Part shown: positions 43,611 through 50,913 of the stretch, one piece after another
How positions within the stretch are numbered: the stretch's first letter is position 1
Layout: the number at the start of each line of letters is the position of its first letter
Program-made: the position numbers and the translations under genes
Notes under the pieces: model-generated
What the model was told of the DNA's origin: nothing
Databases searched by the model: none
Seen by the model: the letters and a program-made list of their open reading frames with translations, nothing else
Origin: Alicyclobacillus sp.
GTDB lineage: Bacteria; Bacillota; Bacilli; Alicyclobacillales; Alicyclobacillaceae
NCBI GenBank assembly: GCA_023511295.1
Contig: JAIMBT010000013.1
Span: forward strand, 1 to 64,000
Direction: 5' to 3'
Length of the DNA: 64,000 bases

Positions 43611-43783
43611 CACGCCCGGTACAGTGTCAACAGCATCTTACCCTCATCTTCCGTCGACTTCGAGAGCCCGAAGATGACATCCTTGTCCTTCAGGTTCCGG
43701 TTCAGAAAGTCGACCAACTGGTACAGGTCATCCGTGGCGGTGCACACGTGGGTTGCGATGACCTGGTGCTGTCTGTCATTCAT
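43610..43783 (-). CDS. ypmA: YpmA-like small protein (DUF4264)
   Basis: 57 residues, ATG 43783, SD ggagcggag, overlapping the end of surE by 8 bp. The sequence shows the YpmA pattern: DLYQLVDFLNRNLKDKDVIF, GLSKS, and a C-terminal LTLYRA. Short soluble alpha/beta protein of unknown function, next to ypmB as in B. subtilis. Confidence 0.85.
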   Translation of the reverse strand: MNDRQHQVIATHVCTATDDLYQLVDFLNRNLKDKDVIFGLSKSTEDEGKMLLTLYRA

Positions 43784-44564
43784 TTTGCTCCGCTCCTGTC
43801 TCTCGAACTCGCGCGCCGGCCAACCAGCCGCGCAGCGTGGATTGCAGGGACTCGTTCGTGAATCGGTAGCAGAGCGGGGTCACGCTCACGCAACCCGCTG
43901 CCAGCGCCCGCGTATCCGTCTCCCCTTGCTCGGGTTCAGAAGTTTCCTCTCCGGCGTACAGGTACGACGTGACGCCGTGCGCGTCCACCTTCCGCTCGAA
44001 TCGGTCCCGGAACGTCCGCGCACCGAGAATGGTCGCGCGAAACGGACCCAGCGGCTGTTTGGCCGGGATGTTCACGTTGAGGAAGTTGTCGGGGCCCAAC
44101 TCCGACCATCGCACACGTTCTAGCAGTTCACACGCGCGCTTGGCAGCTTGCTCGAACGGCCAGGGCGGACCGCTCAACGACAGCGCGGCTGCCGGGATGC
44201 CTTGCAGGGCCGCCTCTCCTGCCGCCGCGACGGTCCCGGAGTACAGCACGTCGGTCGCCAGGTTGGCCCCTTCGTTGATGCCGGAAAACATCACGTCAAA
44301 ACCGCGCTCCCCAGCGCACTCGCACACCGCCCATTTCACGCAGTCGGCAGGCGTTCCAGTCAGGGCGTACGCGGTGACGTTCGCGAGGCCAAAGTCGTGC
44401 GCTTGCGGCGTCAGTGGACGAAACAGGGAGATACCGTGGCTGGTCGCGCTCCGCTGTCGATCCGGTGCCACGACCACAACCTCTCCGACGCGCGCGACGG
44501 CCCGGACCAAGGCATCGAGTCCCGGGGCGCCAATGCCGTCGTCGTTGCTGATCAGTATGCGCAT
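43776..44564 (-). CDS. surE: 5'-nucleotidase SurE
   Basis: 262 residues. N-terminal metal site ILISNDDGIGAPG (Asp8, Asp9), Ser in RSATSHG near 39, GTPADCV near 70, and SGINEGANL near 92. Hydrolyses nucleoside monophosphates and polyphosphate in stationary phase. Starts a minus-strand run surE-ypmA-ypmB. Confidence 0.95.
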   Translation of the reverse strand: MRILISNDDGIGAPGLDALVRAVARVGEVVVVAPDRQRSATSHGISLFRPLTPQAHDFGLANVTAYALTGTPADCVKWAVCECAGERGFDVMFSGINEGANLATDVLYSGTVAAAGEAALQGIPAAALSLSGPPWPFEQAAKRACELLERVRWSELGPDNFLNVNIPAKQPLGPFRATILGARTFRDRFERKVDAHGVTSYLYAGEETSEPEQGETDTRALAAGCVSVTPLCYRFTNESLQSTLRGWLAGARVRETGAEQNE

Positions 44565-44593
44565 GTGTTGTCTCCTCTCCTGCCATCAAACGC

Positions 44594-44624
44594 TTGACAT
44601 ACGCGCACCAGCCGCGCCCATACT
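44594..44624 (+). promoter_or_regulatory. possible promoter of the 48-residue ORF
   Basis: TTGACA (44594-44599) with CATACT (44619-44624) after a long 19-bp spacer. Perfect -35, moderate -10. Confidence 0.4.
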
Positions 44625-44654
44625 ACGAGTATTACGCGGGGAGGTGCACGTCAT

Positions 44655-44801
44655 ATGCCAGACGCGGAACACTCGTCCCGTACCCCCGTAACACGCACTC
44701 GTCAAGCGCAAGACCTGTGGTTGTCGGCGCTCAAGTCCACCTTGCGAAGCGCGACTTGGCGCGACCTCCCGCCGTTTCGAAACACCCTCTTGCGCGGTTA
44801 A
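44655..44801 (+). CDS. small basic protein (48 residues)
   Basis: ATG 44655 with GGGGAGGTG about 8 nt upstream. Basic, Arg/Thr-rich, with a helical middle part (DLWLSALKSTL). A TTGACA box lies upstream and a strong hairpin directly downstream, so it has all parts of a small gene. Convergent with mtaD. No family recognised. Confidence 0.55.
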   Translation: MPDAEHSSRTPVTRTRQAQDLWLSALKSTLRSATWRDLPPFRNTLLRG

Positions 44802-44808
44802 GGCAGCC

Positions 44809-44848
44809 ATCGCCCGCGCGTTTACCCACGTTGGAACGCGCGGGCGAT
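44809..44848. terminator. hairpin shared by the 48-residue ORF and mtaD
   Basis: Perfect 14-bp stem ATCGCCCGCGCGTT (44809-44822) / AACGCGCGGGCGAT (44835-44848). One arm codes for the last residues of mtaD. No T-run. Confidence 0.65.
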
Positions 44849-46138
44849 GCGCGCGACTTCAAAGGAGATGCGCTCGGTGTCCAAGGTCGTGGGTTGCCGG
44901 TTCTCCACCACGAACTGCTCCCCGATGAACACATCACAGACGTCCGCGGCAGACGCGGCGTACACCACGTTCGAGAGCAAGTCGTACTGCGGTTGAAAGC
45001 GCGGGCTGTCAGCGTCGAGAAAGACCAGGTCCGCGCTCGCACCAGGCCGCAGTGTGCCATCCAGCGGTGGTCGGAACACCGCGCGGGCGCCTCGCTCGGT
45101 GGCCATCGCAAACGCGTCTTTTGCCGGCACCGCCGTTGCGTCCTCCAGCCGCCCCTTATGCAGAGTAGCGGCGAGGCGCAGTTCCTCGAACAGATCCAGA
45201 TTGTTGTTGCTCGCCGCCCCGTCGGTACCCAGTGCCACCGTCACGCCTGCCGCCAGCAGTTCGACCAAGGGCGCAATCCCGGAGCCCAACTTGAGGTTGC
45301 TCTGGGGATTGTGCGCGACGCGCACGTCGCGCTGTTGCAAGACCTGGATGTCTGTTGCCGTCACGTGCACGCAATGGGCCGCCAGTACCGGCCGCTCAAA
45401 CAGGCCGACATCCACCATCTGCTCAATCGGTGTGCGCCCGTGAGCAGCGACACTGTCTGTGACTTCTGCCCGCGTCTCGGACAGGTGAATCTGAATCCCC
45501 AAGCCGAGCTCAGCCGACAAATCGGCTACCCGGTGCAGAAACGGAGGTGGACACGTGTACGGAGCGTGCGGCCCCAACAGGACCTGGATGCGTCCGCCCG
45601 CAGCACCGTGCCAATCCCGCGCAAACCGACGGCTCTCCGCCAGCCCCTCCGCCTGCATCTCCTCCGTAAAGCCGAGCAAGCCAGGCGACAGCGCAGCCCT
45701 CAGCCCGCTCTCCGCGACGGCGCGGGCGCTTTGCTCCATGAAGAAGTACATGTCGGTGAAGCACGTCGTGCCGGAGGTCACCATTTCCCAGCAGGCAAGC
45801 AAGGTTCCCCAGTACACGGCGTCCGCGGTCAGTTGCTGTTCCAGCGGAAAGATCTTCTGCTGCAGCCAGGTTTGAAGCGGCACGTCGTCCCCGGCGCCGC
45901 GAAACAGCGTCATCGCCGCGTGCCCGTGAGCGTTGATGAGGCCCGGTATCGCGATGCGCCGTGGCATGCGGTGGACCGTCGCACCGTCGCGGTGGTCTAG
46001 GGATTCGGTCCAGGCGCCCGGACCGACCGCTTGCACCCGGCCGTTGGCAACCGCCAAATAGGCCGGGCCTGGTATCACCGTGTCCGCGTCGACGACCAGC
46101 CCCCCGACCTCAAAGACCTGGATGGGTCGTTCGTTCAC
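44822..46138 (-). CDS. mtaD: 5-methylthioadenosine/S-adenosylhomocysteine deaminase
   Basis: 438 residues, GTG 46138 with GGAGGTGA, overlapping the mtnA stop. Amidohydrolase metal motifs: HGH in NAHGHAAM near 70, HLSET near 220, HCVH near 255, and GTDGAASNN near 302. Deaminates MTA or SAH to the inosine form. With MtnP and MtnA in one operon it forms an MTA disposal route. Confidence 0.92.
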   Translation of the reverse strand: MNERPIQVFEVGGLVVDADTVIPGPAYLAVANGRVQAVGPGAWTESLDHRDGATVHRMPRRIAIPGLINAHGHAAMTLFRGAGDDVPLQTWLQQKIFPLEQQLTADAVYWGTLLACWEMVTSGTTCFTDMYFFMEQSARAVAESGLRAALSPGLLGFTEEMQAEGLAESRRFARDWHGAAGGRIQVLLGPHAPYTCPPPFLHRVADLSAELGLGIQIHLSETRAEVTDSVAAHGRTPIEQMVDVGLFERPVLAAHCVHVTATDIQVLQQRDVRVAHNPQSNLKLGSGIAPLVELLAAGVTVALGTDGAASNNNLDLFEELRLAATLHKGRLEDATAVPAKDAFAMATERGARAVFRPPLDGTLRPGASADLVFLDADSPRFQPQYDLLSNVVYAASAADVCDVFIGEQFVVENRQPTTLDTERISFEVARIARAFQRG

Positions 46139-47196
46139 CGGCTCACCTCCGCTTCGTGCCAGTGCTGCCAGCTGGCCGCAATGTTCTCCTCGGACGGATC
46201 CCGTATGACTCCGTACTCCGTGATGATTCCGCCAATGAGGCTGTGCGGCGTGACGTCGAACGCCGGATGTGCCGCGTCCGTCCCCTCCGGGGCAATCCGC
46301 TGCCCCAACACTTCCAGAACTTCGCGCGGGTGACGCTGTTCAATCGGGATGTCCGCGCCGCTCGCGGTCGCTCGGTCGAACGTGCTGCAAGGCGCCGCCA
46401 CGTAGAACGGCACCCCGTGATACTGGCACAACACCGCCAGCGTGTAGGTGCCAATCTTGTTGGCTGTGTCGCCGTTTTTCGCAATCCGGTCTGCTCCCAC
46501 CACCACGGCGTCGACCTGACCTTGCTGCATGAAGTACCCTGCCATGCTGTCGGTGATCAGCGTGTGCGGAATGCCCTCCGCTAGGAGCTCGTACGCTGTC
46601 AGCCGCGCACCTTGCAAGTAAGGTCGCGTTTCATCCACGAAGACGCCGAGCAACTGGCCGCGCGCGTGCAACTCGCGGATGACGCCGAGGGCCGTGCCGA
46701 ACTCGACCGTCGCCAAACTGCCTGTGTTGCAGTGGGTGAGGATGCGCACCGGTCCGCGGAAGAGATCTGCGCCGTGTCGCCCAATGGCGCGGTTCGTCGC
46801 AACGTCGAGATGCGCGATGCGCAGCGCCTCCCCAGAGAGCGCCTCCGCTGCAGCCCTCGGGTCCGGCGGGGCGGAAGCCAAGACCGCGTCCATCCGCCGC
46901 AGGGCCCAAGCCAGGTTGACCGCCGTCGGACGCGTGGCCTCCAGGAGGCGGAGCGACGACTGTACGCGCTCGACGAAGTCCGGCCACGGGACCCCGTCCG
47001 CCGCCGCCGCTTGTGCGGTCAGCACGACGCCGAAGGCGGCGGCCGCCGCGATAGCGGGCGCGCCCCGCACCTGCATGCCGCGGATGCACTGCGCCACCGC
47101 CTCTGCCGATGTGCAGGTGATCCAGACCGCATCGCGCGGCAATCGGGTTTGGTCGAGTACGCAAAGGGCGGTCCCCGTCCACTCCAGCGATTTCAC
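46135..47196 (-). CDS. mtnA: methylthioribose-1-phosphate isomerase
   Basis: 353 residues, GTG 47196 overlapping mtnP. eIF2B-like fold; RGAPAIAAAAAFG near 45, the catalytic Cys in THCNTGSLAT near 157, and Asp in VGADRIAKNGDTANKIGT near 235. Converts MTR-1-P to methylthioribulose-1-P in methionine salvage. The later salvage genes (mtnB, mtnW/X, mtnD) are not in this window. Confidence 0.95.
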   Translation of the reverse strand: MKSLEWTGTALCVLDQTRLPRDAVWITCTSAEAVAQCIRGMQVRGAPAIAAAAAFGVVLTAQAAAADGVPWPDFVERVQSSLRLLEATRPTAVNLAWALRRMDAVLASAPPDPRAAAEALSGEALRIAHLDVATNRAIGRHGADLFRGPVRILTHCNTGSLATVEFGTALGVIRELHARGQLLGVFVDETRPYLQGARLTAYELLAEGIPHTLITDSMAGYFMQQGQVDAVVVGADRIAKNGDTANKIGTYTLAVLCQYHGVPFYVAAPCSTFDRATASGADIPIEQRHPREVLEVLGQRIAPEGTDAAHPAFDVTPHSLIGGIITEYGVIRDPSEENIAASWQHWHEAEVSR

Positions 47197-48011
47197 GCCT
47201 GGCCAGCCTCCTGTCCGCTGCCGACGAGCGGCTGTTGTCCCCCCACCGCGTGCGGGCACCGGCAGTCGCGCTCCCCATCCGCGTGCGCGATGGTGTGGAA
47301 GAACAGCGACCGAATCCGGTGCACGTTGTCCGCCATGGTCGACACCACCTCCTCGTGTGTGAGCGGCTCCTTGCTGATACCCGCGCCGTAGTTTGTCACC
47401 ATGCAGACAGTGGCGTAACACAGTTCCGCCTCTTTCGCCAGCACCACCTCCGGCACCGTGGTCATCCCGACCACCGCGGCCCCAAGGGATTGGTAGAAGC
47501 GGATTTCCGCTGGCGTCTCGAACCGCGGACCCTCCGCACACACGTATGTACCCCCGTCAAACAACGCTACACCCAACTCGGCTGCGGACTGGCGAACCGC
47601 GGACCGCAAGCGCCCGCAGTAGGGGTCGGTCATGTCGACGTGGACCACGTTCCCCTGTTCGAAAAACGTCGTGGGACGCGATTTGGTGAAGTCCAGAAAG
47701 GAGTCGATGAGCACCAGGCTCCCCGGCTCGTACACGCGCTGCAGCGACCCGACGGCAGCTGTCGCCAGGACCTGCCGGACACCCAGTTGTTTCAGCGCCC
47801 AGATGTTCGCCCGGTAATTGACGAGGTGGGGCGGAATCTGGTGCGACGCGCCGTGGCGCGGCATGAATGCCACGCGCTTGCCGCCGTATGTACCGATGGT
47901 GGCCTTGGCCGTCCCGTACGGCGTGTCGACGAGCGTCTCCTCGGCACCTTCGAGGAGCCCGGGGTCGTAAACACCGGTACCGCCGATGACCGCGAATTCT
48001 GCGTGTGTCAC
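47193..48011 (-). CDS. mtnP: S-methyl-5'-thioadenosine phosphorylase
   Basis: 272 residues, GTG 48011 with ggaaggtgatt. PNP/MTAP family: GGTGVYDP near 9, PRHGASHQIPPH near 50, CAEGPRFET near 158. Splits MTA to adenine and MTR-1-P. Most B. subtilis-type bacilli use MtnN plus MtnK; phosphorylase use is different. First gene of the operon mtnP-mtnA-mtaD. Confidence 0.94.
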   Translation of the reverse strand: MTHAEFAVIGGTGVYDPGLLEGAEETLVDTPYGTAKATIGTYGGKRVAFMPRHGASHQIPPHLVNYRANIWALKQLGVRQVLATAAVGSLQRVYEPGSLVLIDSFLDFTKSRPTTFFEQGNVVHVDMTDPYCGRLRSAVRQSAAELGVALFDGGTYVCAEGPRFETPAEIRFYQSLGAAVVGMTTVPEVVLAKEAELCYATVCMVTNYGAGISKEPLTHEEVVSTMADNVHRIRSLFFHTIAHADGERDCRCPHAVGGQQPLVGSGQEAGQA

Positions 48012-48033
48012 ACAATCACCTTCCTTGCCAGTG

Positions 48034-48039
48034 ATTATA
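48034..48039 (-). promoter_or_regulatory. -10 of the mtnP-mtnA-mtaD promoter
   Basis: Minus strand TATAAT preceded by TGC gives a perfect extended -10, 23 bp upstream of the mtnP start. No clear -35. Confidence 0.65.
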
Positions 48040-48097
48040 GCAGGGTGTGTCCGAAAAGGGACCATCGCCCGTGTCGAAAAGCGTCCGATGGAGGCGC

Positions 48098-49000
48098 TCA
48101 CCGGAATCCGCCGTGTCTGGCCAAAAAAGTCGTGAACGGACGCAGGTCAATCGGTTCCAGCTGCGCCAGCAGGTCACCCATCCGCGCCACGCGGGTCGGG
48201 ACGGTCTGCAGGGTGAACGACTCCGGGCGGGCCACCCCACCCAGTTCGTCCGCGGTCATCGGTGTAGATACGGTGGCGAGCGCTGTGGCGCGCGGGCTGT
48301 ACGGAGCAATCATCGTCCGGCCCGGGCCGTGCTGGAGGTAATCCACGTAGACCTTGTCCCCACGGTTCTTCGTCAGCCGCTCCACCGTGGCAACCGCCGG
48401 TAGTTTGGCCACCGCGTAGGCAGCCACCGCCTGTGTGAAGACGCGGGTTTCCTCGTAACGGATGGATGGGCGAACAGGAATCCAAATCTGCAAACCGGTC
48501 GCCCCGGATGTTTTGGCGATGTGCGGAATACAAAGGTGTTCAAGCAAGCGGTGGATCTCCATCGCGACGGTGCGCACAGGTTCGAATCCAGGGACCGTCG
48601 GGTCCAGATCGATGGCCACCCAGTCGGGCTGGCCCGGATGGTCGATGGGGTCAAACCCCGTGTGAAACTCCAGACAGCCCAGGTTCCCGAGCCACAGCAA
48701 CGTCGACACCGAGTCTACCATCACCATGTCGAGCACCTTGTTTCGCTCCTGGGACGGAACCGACCGCGTGAGGACCCATTCCGGCGTTGGCCGCGGGGCG
48801 TCCTTCTGATAAAACCGGTGACCAGCGACGCCATCCGGACAGCGAATGGTGGTCAAGGGGCGGCCCGCGAGATGCCGCAACAGGTGCGGACTCAGGTCGA
48901 CCAAGTATTGGAGAAGGTCGGCCTTCGTGACGCCAACCTCCGGCCACAGGACCTTTTCCGGATGGGTGATCTGCACGGTGTGTTCGGCGATCAGTTGCAA
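48098..49000 (-). CDS. ligD: LigD-type NHEJ polymerase domain protein
   Basis: 300 residues, TTG 49000 with GGGGAGGTG 6 nt upstream (GTG 49009 would overlap the SD). Archaeo-eukaryotic primase fold of LigD-Pol: THPEKVLWPE near 12, catalytic DLDP near 132, KTSGATGLQIWIP near 163, and the third Asp in VYVDYLQH near 215. Fills gaps during end joining. Stand-alone here, whereas B. subtilis LigD fuses ligase and polymerase. Divergent from the ligase gene. Confidence 0.93.
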   Translation of the reverse strand: MQLIAEHTVQITHPEKVLWPEVGVTKADLLQYLVDLSPHLLRHLAGRPLTTIRCPDGVAGHRFYQKDAPRPTPEWVLTRSVPSQERNKVLDMVMVDSVSTLLWLGNLGCLEFHTGFDPIDHPGQPDWVAIDLDPTVPGFEPVRTVAMEIHRLLEHLCIPHIAKTSGATGLQIWIPVRPSIRYEETRVFTQAVAAYAVAKLPAVATVERLTKNRGDKVYVDYLQHGPGRTMIAPYSPRATALATVSTPMTADELGGVARPESFTLQTVPTRVARMGDLLAQLEPIDLRPFTTFLARHGGFR

Positions 49001-49122
49001 TCGACGCACCTCCCCAGGTATCCGTGTAGGCGGCCCATCGCCCGCAATTCATAGGGTTCACAGCCGGGGTTTCGGGCATGCTGGGGGGTGAGTGGCAACG
49101 GGACGGCAGGTGAGGGTGAACG

Positions 49123-50016
49123 ATGTCCAGCGCACAGCATTTGCAGGAACCCTTTCGTCCGATGGAACCGGTCATGGTTCATTCGTTCGTCGATGTGGAC
49201 GCGTATCTCTACCAGGTGAAGTGGGACGGGGTGCGGATGCTTTGCCACATCGCAGGGTCGGTGCAACTGTGGAACCGAAAACAGCGGCCGCGCACGAGCC
49301 TGTACCCCGACCTCTGCTCAACCCTGGCAAGTCTCCGGTTGCCTCAAGACACGGTCCTCGACGGCGAGGTCGTGAGCCTGGGCGAAGACGGTCGACCGAA
49401 CTTTCACCGCGTCTTGAAGCGGGATCTCGCCGCGAGACCACACATCGACATCCCGGTCTGGTACATGGTGTTCGACTGCCTGCAGGCCGGTGGGCGCGAC
49501 TTGACCGGTCTGCCGTTGGAGACCCGCCTGAACTGGCTCGACCAATATCTGCCGGCTACGGGCGTGGTGCAGCGGATCGACCGCTTCACCGATGGGCCCG
49601 GGTTGTTGGCTCGAATGGCCGATCTCGGCATGGAAGGCGTGGTCGCGAAGCGCCGCGGCAGCGTGTACAGGCTGGGTCAGAAGCACCCGGATTGGCAGAA
49701 ACACAAGTGCTGGCGAACGATGTGGGTACCGTCCGTGGGCGTGCAGATGCGGCCGGATGGGACGCCGGCGTCCCTGTGGCTGGCCAACCCCGACCAACGG
49801 GGCTCCGTGATTGGACGCGCCGCTTCGGGTATGAACCGGGCGCGGTGGCGCGCGGTGATGGCCCACTGCGACCGCACGGGTCGGCTCGCCCCAGACGTGG
49901 AGGTTTGGGCGGAGGTGCGGTTTCTGGAATGGACGGACAGCGGGCAACTGCGGGCCCCCACCGTGGAGCGCTTGGAGGTGAGGGCGGGCGGGTCGAACCG
50001 CGGAGAAAGGCACTAG
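49123..50016 (+). CDS. ATP-dependent DNA ligase (NHEJ type)
   Basis: 297 residues, ATG 49123. Nucleotidyltransferase motif I with Lys in YQVKWDGVR near 33, motif III region VLDGEVVSL near 80, motif IV GMEGVVAKRRGS near 170, motif V QKHPDWQKHKC near 190, then an OB-fold to the end. Seals DNA ends, presumably with the polymerase and Ku beside it. Separate gene, not fused to the polymerase. Confidence 0.92.
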   Translation: MSSAQHLQEPFRPMEPVMVHSFVDVDAYLYQVKWDGVRMLCHIAGSVQLWNRKQRPRTSLYPDLCSTLASLRLPQDTVLDGEVVSLGEDGRPNFHRVLKRDLAARPHIDIPVWYMVFDCLQAGGRDLTGLPLETRLNWLDQYLPATGVVQRIDRFTDGPGLLARMADLGMEGVVAKRRGSVYRLGQKHPDWQKHKCWRTMWVPSVGVQMRPDGTPASLWLANPDQRGSVIGRAASGMNRARWRAVMAHCDRTGRLAPDVEVWAEVRFLEWTDSGQLRAPTVERLEVRAGGSNRGERH

Positions 50017-50047
50017 CAGAGTGCAGTCGACCCGCGGCCGACTGGGG

Positions 50048-50884
50048 TCAGGATGTCTTTTTGGCGGCGCGTTTTGCAGGGCGCGGTTTCGACTTCGCGG
50101 TCGACGGGTCCGGCTGGGTCCGGCGGATACTCTCCTGCAGTGCGGCCATGAGATCGACGATGTTCGCCTTGGCGGCAGCCGGTTCGGCGGGCGTCGAGAT
50201 CTGGTTCTCCTCGACCTTCTGGCGAATGCGGGCAAGCGTCTCTTCGCGGCCTGTGTCGACGTACGCGGCGGGATCGAAATGCGTCGCCAACTGGTTGATG
50301 AGCGTCACCGCCATCGACAGCTCCTTCTCCTCGGCCGAGACGGTCGCGTCGATGTTCGGTAGCTCCCTCGTCTGGCGGACCTCATCCGGCCAGAACAGCG
50401 TCTCGAGCACCAGCACGCCCTGTCCGACACGGACGCAAGCGAGCGTTTCTCGGCTCCGAATGACGGTGCGGGCGACGGCAATCTTGCCCGATTCCGTCAT
50501 CGCCGCCTGCAGCAGCTGGTAGGCCTTCTTCCCCGAGGTCTCCGGCGCCAGGTAGTACGTCTTATCGAAGTAGATGGGGTCTATCTCGGACAACTCCACG
50601 AACGACTCGATGTCGATGGTCTGCGCTCGCGACCGGCTGAGGGCCTTGTATTCCTCGTCCGTGAAGACGACGAACCGGTTCGGTTCGTACTCGTAGCCGC
50701 GGACAATCTCATCCCAGTCCACCGCCTTGTCGCAGGTCGGACAGGTGCGGGTGTACTGGATGGGCGTCTGACACACTTGGTGCAGGTAACGGAACGACAC
50801 GTCGTGCGATTCGGTCGCCGCGAACATCCGCACAGGCACGTTCACGAGGCCGAAGCTCAAAGCGCCCTTCCACATCGTGTGCAC
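50048..50884 (-). CDS. ku: Ku DNA end-binding protein
   Basis: 278 residues, GTG 50884 (gggagg upstream). Bacterial Ku core (MWKGALSFGLVNVPVR at the start; VCQTPIQYTRTCPTCD with a CPTC; EYKAL; YYLAP). The Lys/Pro/Arg-rich C-tail (after about 255) is usual for Ku and binds DNA. Convergent with the ligase, 30 bp away. Completes the NHEJ set. Confidence 0.96.
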   Translation of the reverse strand: MHTMWKGALSFGLVNVPVRMFAATESHDVSFRYLHQVCQTPIQYTRTCPTCDKAVDWDEIVRGYEYEPNRFVVFTDEEYKALSRSRAQTIDIESFVELSEIDPIYFDKTYYLAPETSGKKAYQLLQAAMTESGKIAVARTVIRSRETLACVRVGQGVLVLETLFWPDEVRQTRELPNIDATVSAEEKELSMAVTLINQLATHFDPAAYVDTGREETLARIRQKVEENQISTPAEPAAAKANIVDLMAALQESIRRTQPDPSTAKSKPRPAKRAAKKTS

Positions 50885-50913
50885 GGCCGGGACCTCCCTT
50901 CTCGGGTACGTCC

